Shown: in pieces, positions 28,223 through 39,141 of the stretch | How the letters are laid out: each line of letters begins with the position of its first letter | How positions within the stretch are numbered: the first letter of the stretch is position 1 | Source of the DNA: Rhizophagus clarus | Taxonomy: Eukaryota > Glomeromycota > Glomeromycetes > Glomerales > Glomeraceae | Reading direction: 5' to 3' | DNA: 64,000 nt | Assembly (NCBI GenBank): GCA_015698045.1 | Contig: BLAL01000302.1 | Coordinates: 682,001-746,000 of the forward strand | Made by a program: the position numbers and the translations under genes | Notes under the pieces: model-generated | What the model saw: the letters and a program-made list of their open reading frames with translations, nothing else | Databases searched by the model: none | What the model was told of the DNA's origin: nothing

Positions 28223-29400
28223 AATATATTATTAAACATAAAACATTTAATTTATGTTCTGGTAGGTGAATATGTATAGAGGGTTCTCTAATCTGAGAAC
28301 AAATTCTGACGTTGAAAATGTAAAAGTATCAATAGAACAACTTTGCATTGTTTATTTTATTTTTTTTCTTTTTAAAAAAAAATTCTCGCTATCTATATAC
28401 CACATGAATATTAATTTAAAATCGGCTTCAATAATTTTGTATAAGAAATTGGTGGTACAGTACAATTTTTTTAATACCTTTTTTAATATAAAAATACATA
28501 TCAAAAATTGTTCAGTATTAAAAAAACCAAAATAAACCTAACTTCCTTTTTTGTAAACGCATTATATCCTTGTGGCAAATCAATTAAATCAAATTTCGGC
28601 ATTATTATATGAATTTCAGAATCTTTTCAAGGTTGTTGATATGTGTCAAGTTTAAATAATGTACTTAAACCAGCTTTAAAATTAATTTAGTATTTTGTAA
28701 TTAATGATGACGTATAAATATCACTGATTACAAATTAAATTCACACATTTAAACCGCAACAATTATTAAGATAATGGTAGCGGTTTAAAGATTACAGCTT
28801 TATCATTTAATTTGATCACATTTTTTATAGCATGCAGTCTCATCAACTTTACGACTCACTTAATCCTCAATTCCTTATAAATAAAAACTCAACAATAGAT
28901 AAATAAACCAAAAACCAAGAAAGTTGAAAGATGGGAGGTGTATATATATAATTTTTTCCGGATGACATTTTTGATAAATATATTTCACATCACCCGAAAA
29001 AAAACCAAAAAGTACTATAAAATATTTAAGGCATATCGTTCAAGTTTGATTGTTATTGGGAAATTGTAATTTTCATATTAACAGAATAAGAATATAGCGC
29101 AAGTCCCCATAAACATCAATGAACGATATCACCACCCCATCATAACTGCATACCACCATATACTGACCTGATATAATGTATATTCATCCATACAACCCTT
29201 AAGGAATAAAAGGAAAAAAAAATTGATCGTGGATAAAATAAAACTAATAAATGAGGGAATATAAGCTTTTGTTCAATAATTATACTAATTATTTGCAAAA
29301 ATGATTTCTGACAATTATAAATCTGATTACGCAACAATGAATATAGGCCCATATATCCTTTTTTTGCAAATTTAGAACAAGAAGCTTATATCCTTCCCAT
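28223..29400. other. intergenic region between convergent genes
   Basis: About 1.2 kb with no ORF of credible composition and no recognised repeat. It should hold the 3' UTRs of the MTHFR and dsRNA-binding protein genes. Confidence 0.4.
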
Positions 29401-31035
29401 TTACTCATTATTCTCAAAAAATTTGTATGCAAGCTCGGCTACTTCCTCCTTTGCGTCTACCTTCTTACAACATAACTTACTTCCAGTAAAAATACGATTA
29501 TTAATTGTAACGCTGCACCGATATCCTCCATATATATTATGGAAGTCAAAATCAGGCTTTTCCAAATTTCTTTTTTGGCAAAGTTCATGAAGCAAAGTAA
29601 CATGTTTCTTTCGTAAAACTCTTCCATTTTTATCAGAGATCACCTTTTCGGGAGCTCTTTTTGGTTTATGCAAAACCGTGGCAGGACATAAACGTTTATT
29701 TTTACGGTGTCGAGCAAAAGTCTTTTTTGTAGGTCCATTTTTAATATGTGAGGTAGGTACTGCATACGGATGAAATCCATTATTGACACTTGTTTGAATT
29801 ATTGGCGTTGAAGAATTTGCTGCATTAATATATGGTACACTAGACACATTAGTTGATGAAGGCCCAATTTGACACTCGATTGAAGTTTGAGAAACATAAG
29901 TCTCTGGTTTAACCTCAACATTGTTGAAAAAAGGAGCAGGTGAGGTGCTAATACATCCATATGAATCAACCGCCTGTTGAAGATTATAACCAATTAAATT
30001 ATTATTTACATTATTATTAGAATTACCGTTTGGATCCTGATACCCTAATGATTGACCATATGTAAGATTCGTAGCAGCTTGGATATTATTACTCATAGAT
30101 GGCATATAATAATTAGTATAGGCATCGTAAGGATAAACATAACCATTCGGAGAATAATTTACAAGAGGAGTCGGCTGCGTTGATTCCAGTATTTTTTTAG
30201 TATCTTCCTTAAAATCGCATTTATACATTCCTTGTCGCATCTTTTGATTCTTGATCTTTCGGTTGATATCCGCTTGCTCTTTCTCAACAAATTCGTTATA
30301 TAATATATCAAAAGCTATTTGAGATATATGATCTTTTGCATCTTTTTTAACCCAGAAAACATGTTCGGAACTAAATTTCCTCGAATTTACTTCACAATCC
30401 ATTAAATATGTTCCAATCCATTCTTGTCTTACGTGATAAACAGGTTGACCGATTTTATGATATTGACAGAATTCAAGTAACATAACGCAAGGTCTTTCAT
30501 TGACATGCGTTTCTTTAAATTTTTTTAACCATTCAATAGAACGGGGAATCATATCCGAAGGTTGCATTAACTTTCCAATTTGTCTTACTCCTTTACAGAA
30601 CCTTCCATCCTTCTTTGGAACTGTATGAGACTTAACAAGAGCATCCTTAATTTGTTTAAAAATGATTGGCATTTGTTGTTCTAAGGTTAACAAAGCAATT
30701 TTTGCTGCATCTTCTTTTGCTTCTTGTTTCTTTAATCTTAACTCTGGAGACCTAAATCTTTGATCAAGGAATTCCACAGTGCAATAAAATCCATTAGCAA
30801 TGAGTTCTTGAGTGTAAGCATATATTGGAGGAGCCGGCGTCTTCAACTTTTGATGTATAGTATTAAGCCAGGTGATCGGATTTAATTCATTGTACTCGGC
30901 CTCGCTCCAACGTTTTAAAACTATAAGTCCTGGAGGGTCACATAAGGAATTTTGAACTGAAAAATTGTTTACACTAGAACTTGGTGCAGTAGCTCGAGTT
31001 TGCGCTTTTAATTTCCCTTTGACGTCTTTTGGCAT
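29401..31035 (-). CDS. protein with three dsRNA-binding-type domains
   Basis: Single exon, 544 aa. Three regions fit the double-stranded-RNA-binding fold: residues about 52-122 (PITWLNTIHQKL ... FYCTVEF ... KKQEAKEDAAKIAL), about 180-265 (CVMLLEFCQYHKIGQPVYHV ... KKDAKDHISQIAFDIL) and about 475-544 (TLLHELCQKRNLEKPDF ... YRCSVTI ... CKKVDAKEEVAELAYKFF). The third best keeps the C-terminal K-K-x-A-K/E-x-x-A helix. The middle (290-430) is Asn/Ser/Tyr/Pro-rich and disordered. There is no RNase III, Dicer or deaminase domain. A role in RNA silencing or RNA handling is plausible but not shown. It is intronless, unlike most genes here. Confidence 0.75.
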   Translation of the reverse strand: MPKDVKGKLKAQTRATAPSSSVNNFSVQNSLCDPPGLIVLKRWSEAEYNELNPITWLNTIHQKLKTPAPPIYAYTQELIANGFYCTVEFLDQRFRSPELRLKKQEAKEDAAKIALLTLEQQMPIIFKQIKDALVKSHTVPKKDGRFCKGVRQIGKLMQPSDMIPRSIEWLKKFKETHVNERPCVMLLEFCQYHKIGQPVYHVRQEWIGTYLMDCEVNSRKFSSEHVFWVKKDAKDHISQIAFDILYNEFVEKEQADINRKIKNQKMRQGMYKCDFKEDTKKILESTQPTPLVNYSPNGYVYPYDAYTNYYMPSMSNNIQAATNLTYGQSLGYQDPNGNSNNNVNNNLIGYNLQQAVDSYGCISTSPAPFFNNVEVKPETYVSQTSIECQIGPSSTNVSSVPYINAANSSTPIIQTSVNNGFHPYAVPTSHIKNGPTKKTFARHRKNKRLCPATVLHKPKRAPEKVISDKNGRVLRKKHVTLLHELCQKRNLEKPDFDFHNIYGGYRCSVTINNRIFTGSKLCCKKVDAKEEVAELAYKFFENNE

Positions 31036-31435
31036 GGTTCTAAAATTTCCCCAGTAGGTTTTATTGCGTATTGTATAATGAACAGCAAATCATATAAATC
31101 ATTTCACCTGACTGAACATCGATATATATTGATTGAAAAAGTTAAAAATCAATTGTGATTTAATAGAGATCAGCACCATAAACCAATAAATCCGTCGTCC
31201 TCAGGGTTTGCTTTTTATTTACAAACCCCAGGTTATATAATGTTTGACAAAGGGTTTCAGGTAGCATATCAAGGAATTGTCGATTTATTTTAATTTATTG
31301 TATAATAATTATACTTTATACTATGTTATATAGATACATGCATTGCCTGAAACAACAAACTTTACTAAAAACCATTAGGTAAAATTATATGATCGATTTT
31401 TTGATAAAATGAATAAAAATTTTTTAATTAATTAA
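31036..31435. other. intergenic region with a stem-loop
   Basis: Upstream of the dsRNA-binding gene. At about 31199-31233 the halves CAGGGTTTG and CAAACCCCAG form an inverted repeat with a ~13-base loop. Its function is unknown; no gene seen. Confidence 0.35.
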
Positions 31436-31687
31436 TTATTTCTTTTCTTCCGTAGATTTTGGCTTCTTTTCATCTTCGGGTTTTGGAGTTTGTTCTTCCA
31501 GCAAAGCGTCTATTTTTGCATTTAGATTATCAAGTCTCTCATCAAGCTCATTTAGTGCTCCCTCCGCCTTATCCATGTCTTTAAGTATTTCATTAACATT
31601 TAGATCTGAATAATTTTCGTCTATAATAGAATCTGCCAACAGTTCCGACTGATTGGTCGGGGATTTGGGAGATGCAGTACTAGGCAT
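31436..31687 (-). CDS. small acidic coiled-coil protein, 83 aa
   Basis: Single exon. The centre (about 30-65, VNEILKDMDKAEGALNELDE ... RLDNLNAKIDALLEE) has a clear leucine/isoleucine heptad pattern. The ends are Ser/Pro-rich and Lys/Glu/Pro-rich. I do not recognise the family. The length and heptads recall HSBP1-like or complex-assembly coiled-coil proteins, but no signature residues settle it. Codon use is like the neighbouring genes and the ORF is complete, which supports a real gene. Confidence 0.6.
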   Translation of the reverse strand: MPSTASPKSPTNQSELLADSIIDENYSDLNVNEILKDMDKAEGALNELDERLDNLNAKIDALLEEQTPKPEDEKKPKSTEEKK

Positions 31688-32412
31688 CCTTATGAATTAT
31701 TGTTTTCTTAATTCTTTATTCGTATGGGAAATTAATATTCGTATTTAATATTGACTGAAAATAAAAAGAAAAAAAAACCAATTTTATTATAAATTAAAAA
31801 ACAAACCGAAAAAAAAAAAAATAATAATAATAAATGAATGAACAAATACTTTCAAGTATAATTGATATATAATCAATTTATAGATTGTCTGTTCAAGAAC
31901 AAACATGTTAGAATGCAGGAAAAATCCGATTTATATTCGTTTTACATGATAGCGTTTCACCAAAAATGATAAAAACGTGGAAAGCGTGTATATTCATGTA
32001 CTGCCTATATTAACGTGTGGTTGATTTTGTTGAATATCTAAATTTAACGCTCACATTTCCATCATCTCCTTTTCCATTAGGAGAATCAAAACGGTGCAAG
32101 TCACCTTTGCAGGTGGAGTATACGATCCACTTCGAGGCGTATTTCGTAATTGTATTACTTATTTTTTTTTTTTTAAAAAATAAAGATCTCTTTAACGGTT
32201 GGAACATCGAAACATAAGTCTTTCCTTTATATTTATCCTATCATTTCTTTTCGAACTATTTTAAATTCCTAATTTATATTGCTCTCTAACGAACTACAAA
32301 CGAGATCGTACTATAAACGTTTCTTTATCCCAATAGTGCAAATTATTTAGATCGTTTGAAAAGCAAATTTGCGGCTTCAAATCAAAAAATAAAAATAAAA
32401 TAAAATAAAAAA
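31688..32412. promoter_or_regulatory. shared upstream region of the coiled-coil and DOCK genes
   Basis: About 725 bases between divergent starts. A more G+C-rich patch lies at 32015-32150. ORFs there on both strands are short and unlike any family I know, so it is more likely leader or promoter sequence. Confidence 0.35.
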
Positions 32413-35400
32413 ATGATATCAGCTTCCGTTTGGACGCCTTTGCCTAGATTTGGGTATGGGTTTGCCATTTATCCTTTTACACCTGGGGTGCAAACAAATT
32501 CGTCTGATTCGACAAAAGAAAAGCCTCAAGAAGATATTCAAGACAATTCTAAGGAAGAACCTCTAGAAAAGCAAAGAGAAACATCTGCGCCTGAAGCTGC
32601 TGAAGCCAACGTTTCATCTGATACAGCATCGATATCCTCTGAAAATTCAAATTCGCACATTATAACATATCAGGTTACTCTTGAAGTAGGTGATGAAGTA
32701 TACGTTTTTGAGGAACAAGGAGATTGGTATCGTGGTTATGTCGTTTCTCAACTGCGTCAAACTGAAGAACCTCAGGTTTATGTCGGGATTTTTCCAATGA
32801 ATCATGTTTATATAAAAGAATATTTAGAAGATTTGGAATTACAAATATATGATACGCGTAGTAGTGATTCTGCTCCCTTTTCTCCGAGAAGTGAACGAAG
32901 TAATCGTCCTCCACCACCTTTACCGTCTCTTAAATGCGGTGATGATACAATTAGTGGTAAAACTGAACCATTGGTGGATGAGGTTGCTAGCACAGTAAGA
33001 GAATGGAGTAGTCTTTTACCAAAATATCTGGAAGAACGAAAATATGATATGTTCACAACAGTCAAAGATCAAATAAATAATTTATTGCAAGGACGTCGAC
33101 AACTATTAGCGCAAACTTTGTCTCAAGATGAATTAAGCAAATTACGCAAAGAACTTATTAACAAGTTAGTTTCCGGAAATTTAATCCAAGATTTGGATAT
33201 TATTGTGCGAAATCCAGAAAGAGGTTTTTTAGCAGATGAAACAAATATATCTGCTATTCGACTTTACCAATTGCAATCTCAATTGTCACTTTTAAATGTA
33301 GATAAATCAAAATCTGACTCGATTCTTATGAGTCCTATAAGTCCCTCTTCATTAGCACCTTCCGGTAGTAATTACTTTCACTCACAAAATTCTGGTTCAG
33401 CAAACACTGATAACAGTAGCCATGCACCGAAATTTTATCATGTCTTTTTAGACCTAAAAGCTTGGGTTGCTTCCATTTCAGCTCCTGGGGAATATACCGA
33501 ACTTTATTTTTCTTTATATACAAAAGCAGATTCAAAATTTATTACTGAGGAATATTTTATTATATTGAACCATAATGGTGTTCCAAAAGATGAAAGCAAA
33601 ATTGGCAAAATTCGGACAATTTTTACTGATCTTTCACCTCACGACATTCAGGAACAAATTTATCTTGTATGCAGAATTGTACGTACAGGAAGTATGAAAT
33701 TAGCTGATAAGGATAAGGAAGTTACAAAGGAAGGTGGTTCAATGACTTCATTATTTTCAAAATCATCAAAAGATATGGAGCAAGTTGATCAATTATCACA
33801 ATCTAATGGAAGATTAACGCCACAAACTTTCCGTAGGCCGTTTGGTTGTGCCGTTCTTGAAATAACCCATCTTCTTCAAGGGAAAGAGAAGGAAACTCTC
33901 AGTGAACATGTTATGCCCATATATGTACCCATTCAAGAGTCAACATTTGCTTCCCTACACGAAGATATCATACATAATCATATTAAGGAGTATGAAAAGT
34001 CTCCACGTGCCGAAATGGTTAGTGTCTCACTTAGACCGTATTATGGCGAGACCACAACTATCATTAAAGAAAATCCTGCGTTACTCCAAGATATTCCAAT
34101 CACATCTCGTCTTGGATTTGCTGATGTTGTATTTCCCGGAGATACAAGAAATGAAATATATCTTAAACTTATATCGGGAGATTTTACGCAAGGTCGTGCT
34201 ACAACGGCCAAAAATGTTCAAGTGACAGCTGAAGTTAAGTTAAACACAGGCGAAACCTTGGAAAATGTGATATCACAAGGAGCTGGCGAACCTAAAGTTT
34301 CACAGTTTGAATCCCTGGTTTTTTATCATTCAAATAATCCTATATGGGGTGAATTGATTAAATTAAATATCCCGGTAGAATTATTTGAACAGGCTCATGT
34401 ATTTCTTACTTTTCGGCACCGTTCTACTAAAGATAAAAAGGAGGATAAAATTTTCGCGTTCGCCTATATGCCTTTATTTTCCGAAAATAAGGCATTCATA
34501 AGTGATGGAAAACATTCACTTATTTTATATAAATATGACAAGCAATGGACGAATCCCTCTATTTACCTTAAAGCACCATGGTCTCCCACGGCTACGGTTT
34601 CTGATACAGCCTCAACACATTCGTCCGTAAATTCACATTCTTCACATAAAATGGTTCCTTCTTCTAAAGATACTGTAGTAATCTGGACATTTTTGTGTTC
34701 GACAAAGTACACTCAAAATGAAATCCTCCTTAAATTATTAAATTGGGAAAAGCAGCTTATATCAGATGTAAACGAGATAATGCCAGTTTTGAAAAAATTC
34801 ACTTTTGTGAGTGAAGTAGAAATAGTCAAATTTCTCCAAGATATCTTTGATGCTCTTTTTGGTATACTTGTATCAACAAGAAATCAACAAGGAGAGCTTG
34901 ATGATTTAATATTCAATGCCCTTGTTATAATTCTTGGAATAGTGTCCGATAGACGATTTATGAATTTTAGGCCGGTACTTGATGTGTATATTGAAAAACA
35001 TTTTTCGTGTGCGGCCGCATCTTCTCATTTAATACGTTCAATGAATCGACTTGTATGTAATCCAACAAGTCCAGATAATGCTCAAAACTTGCGCTCAGCA
35101 ATAAAAGTTTGGCAATATATTTTTAAGATAATAATGCGATCTCGCGAACTTCAACGAACAAAAGAATCTAATATGGGATTGTCTGGTAATTATGTTGAAG
35201 AACAATTTAAAGAAGAACTATTTTCCTTATTTAAAAGTATTGATAAGTTAATGTCTATAACAACACCTCAATCTATAATTGGAACACAAACATTAGCATT
35301 GCAACATTTCGCTTCTATTTTTACAGATCTTGGGAAATGCTTTACTCCCGATGATCTTGTACAAATTGCCATCCGTTTTACGGAATCCGTAAGATTACCA

Positions 35401-38400
35401 AAGGGTAAATTGTTAGCATATAAATTATTAGTTATACTCCAATTTTGTCGTGGACCTTTATTTGAAAATGCAGAATCTCGCGCAACTCTTTTACGAGGCG
35501 TAGCTGAATGGGTTATAGATCATATGGGTAAATGGGAAAGAACTAGCAAACAAAATGGTGATAATGACTCTGCAAGGATGCAATGGCAAGACGGTATTCG
35601 GTTATGCGTGACCATTATTGCTGTTATGTTAGAAAGTTTACAATGTTCAATTGAAAGAGCGACTGATGAAGAAGTTAAAGAGAGTGAAATTGAAAATGTT
35701 AAGGTTATTCTACCACTTATGATGAAATTATGTGAGTCATATCGAGAGTTGCACATTACAGCTGATGAAATACATCCTCAACGAGAGCGAACAGCATCTA
35801 GTGGGGCAGTATTATCTTCAGCAATATTTTCTTGGTCGTACTCACTGTCTGGTGTAACTGCCCCGACATCGACAACGGGCTCATATAGGAATTCAAAAGA
35901 ATTTTTACTCTCTCCACTACAGAATTCATTTTCATCAGGATTAGGCGAAATAGCCGCTGTTATACTACAGATAATGTTTTTATTGTCTCAGGAACATATA
36001 AAGGAACATTTTCTATCTACTTATTATAGGGAAGGACATGATGCGACCGCAGAATTTTTGATTTTATTATTTCAAGTTTCTCGATCCATACTTTTAAACG
36101 AAGCTTTCCCGGAGTCATGGTTAAACATGAATATAATGGCTCATAAAGTATTTCTGAAATTCCTTGAACCTATTTCATCTTTAATGGAAAAAAATTATAT
36201 TCCGGATAAAGAGACTCCAGATATATTTAATGAACAATTGTGGAGAGAATATTTTAATTGCCTATTATCATTATTGACAAGTAAACATTTAGTAATTGAA
36301 AATTTTACCCCTCAGAAACGTCGTGCAATATGGCGTTTAGCCGGAGACCTTCGAGGAAGAGCTGCAAAATTATTGTCTACTTTATGGGATGCTATAGGAT
36401 GGGAACATGGAAAAGATGGTAAATTAGGTGGATATCAAGTTCGTTTCATTAATACTTTATTAGGACCAATTTTAGAATTATGTTTGTCTCATCATGATGA
36501 ATTACGTTCTGCTGCTATAACTGTATTATTCGGTATGATTGTTACTCAATATACAATGGATGAAGATTTTAAACAAATGGAATCGGATATTATCGATACC
36601 TTAGATAGGTTATTTATGTCTGAGAATAAAGGAGATGAAATATCACGGGCGTATTTCATAGTTCAATTACGTAGACTTTTCGAAAATGCTGCAGTCGAGG
36701 AAACTTTACGCGAAACAGTGATGAAGTTTTTAGATTCTCTTAGCGAATTCTTGGAACTATTATTGGGTGTTCGTGAATTACCAGAAGGACAAGAATTTCA
36801 GGATGATCGTATAATGTGTACACTGAAATTGATGAAATTTATAAAATCTATTGATAGAGAACAAATTTACATTAAATATGTACATCAACTTGTTCAGATG
36901 CAAGTTCATAGTCATAACTTTGTAGAAGCTGCACTGACTCTTAAGCTACATTCAGATTTATATAATTGGGACCCAAATTCGGAAGTTGAGGCACTATCTG
37001 AAATGGATTTTCCGAAACAATCACCTTTTGATAGGAAGGAAAGGTTATATATACAAATATTGGACTATTTTGTTAAGGGTAAAGCATGGGAATGTGGGAT
37101 CGAGATATGTAAAGAATTGGCTCACCATTTTGAATATACGACTTATGATTATCAACGTCTCAGTAACATATTGAAACAACAAGCGGTATTACATGAAAAC
37201 GTAATTAAAAAAGAACGATATTTTAGTGAATACTTCCGTGTAGGTTTTTATGGCCGAGGATTTCCTGCAAGTTTACAAAATCGGCAATTTATTTATCGTG
37301 GTTATGAGTGGGAAAAGATTGGAGCTTTTTGTGAACGTATGCAAAATAAGCATCCCCAAGCAGTATTACTGAAATCAAATAGTACTCCTTCTGATGAGAT
37401 TCTTTATGGAGATGGACAATTTTTGCAAGTTACCGCTGTTATGCCTGAACCTAACAGTAATCATCCTGTTTTCAAAGGAGATGTTCCTTCATCTATCAGA
37501 GCATATTATGAGCACAATTCGGTGAATACATTTAGTTTTTCAAGGCCTGTAAATAAAAATCCTGATGGAGTAAAATCATCAAATGAATTTTTGGATTTAT
37601 GGACAGAAAAAACCATAATGGTCTCAGAAGATCATTTTCCTACTGTGCTTCGTCGTTCTGAAATAATTCAAGTTACTGTTACCGAAGTGTCACCAATTGA
37701 AAATGCAGTGCTAGCTATGAATGCTAAGAATCGCGAATTGAAAATTCTAGAAGCTAAATATAATGCTTATCTTACATCATCCAAGGCAGTTGGTAAAGTC
37801 AATACGAATCCTCTGTCTATGTCATTAAATGGAGCAGTAGATGCACCTGTTAACGGAGGTGTTCCAATGTACAAAAAAGCCTTTTTTGGTGATGACTTTT
37901 TAGCATCTAATCCGGATAAAGAAATATTTGTAAACCAACTAAAAAAAGCTATCGACGAACAGGTCAATATCTTGTTAAATGTGATATATTTTTTGATTAC
38001 ATCTTTTAAAAAATTTAAAAAAAAAAAATTTTTATTTCCAAAAAAAAAAAAAAAATAGGTCGATATTGTTGATAGATGCTTGGAAATACATGATCGTCTT
38101 GTGTCTACGGACATGAGACCTTTGCATGATACCTTAGTCAAATGTATGTTAATTAGAAAAACTCATCGTTTATAGTTACTTAAATTATACATTAATAATT
38201 AAAAAAAAAAAAATTATATTTTTCAGTCTTTCTAAAAAACTTCGCAGAAGAAATAAATCGGTTAGCAGAGAGCAGGAATATGGAACCAATTGCCGAACCA
38301 AAGGTAATGACACCACCACCTAATCGAATTGCATCCACCGTGATATCACCGTCTCCATTTTTCTTACCTCCACTAAATACCAACAAACCGTTCCGTGTCA

Positions 38401-38756
38401 CTTCTTTGTATACGAATTCATCTACAAACACTGAACAGACTTCACCCATATCACCTACAAACTCAAATTCATCAATCATAACACGAGTAGCAGCAGCAAC
38501 TTTCAATTCCTCACGTAACTCTATCAGTACGCAAGGCAATGTATCAAATAATTCTATATATACTAAACGGATATCTGAATCTTCGGAAGGTAGTAGTGGA
38601 AATATTCCTCCCAACAGTCCTAATGGTGATACAATTACGGAAATACCAGTTATTGAAAAACGACAGACGACACGTAAAGGATCAATGGTATTTGGTGACA
38701 GAAGGATGACCATTAAAGGATGGTCTTTTAATCGTAATAGAAGTACGACACAATAA
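32413..38756 (+). CDS. DOCK-family Rho-type guanine nucleotide exchange factor
   Basis: Exons 32413-37962 (or 37980), 38059-38143 and 38227-38756 give 2054 aa (or 2060). An N-terminal SH3-like domain (about 85-140, VGDEVYVFEEQGDWYRGYV) is followed by a helical region, the C2-like DHR-1 (about 560-710, RNEIYLKLISGDF ... SNNPIWGELIKLNIP) and a long armadillo-like stretch. The catalytic DHR-2 spans about 1450-1880 and contains FRVGFYGRGFP, YRGYEWEKIGAFCERM and VSPIENAV. The tail is Ser/Thr/Pro-rich with a PxxP cluster (EPKVMTPPPN). SH3 plus DHR-1 plus DHR-2 is the DOCK-A/B layout, in which ELMO is the usual partner and Rac the usual substrate. One exon carries 1850 codons, exceptional in this intron-rich block. 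Confidence 0.9.
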
Positions 38757-39141
38757 AACGATTTGATTAGGTTAAAAAAAATAATATTGAAATTTTTTCC
38801 AGAGCCGATGGAAGATGATTATTTATTTTCATTACATATACACATTGTATGCATATAGATATTAATTAACACATTTATAATATTTGTTTATAAAAATTTA
38901 ATCAATTAATCACTACTGAATTTTGTCAATAAATATTTATTGTACCCTATGAATTATTATTAATATTCGACCTATTCAGTGTCACCCGTCCCTAACTTTG
39001 ACTAATTATTAATGCGCAACTTTAAACGCAAGTTTTAAGGATTCAGCTCTAATGATGGGTCCCAAACCAGATATTTCGAAATATAAAATACGAAATCCGA
39101 AATATTATTCAATATACAAAACATAGAATTTGTGTTTATTG
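38757..39141. other. intergenic region between convergent genes
   Basis: 3' flanks of DOCK and CLF1. AT-rich, nothing recognised. Confidence 0.4.

Noticed and set aside
32010-32217. ORFs on both strands upstream of DOCK as a small gene
   Set aside because: Neither shows domain marks or plausible splice links; more likely leader or promoter sequence.
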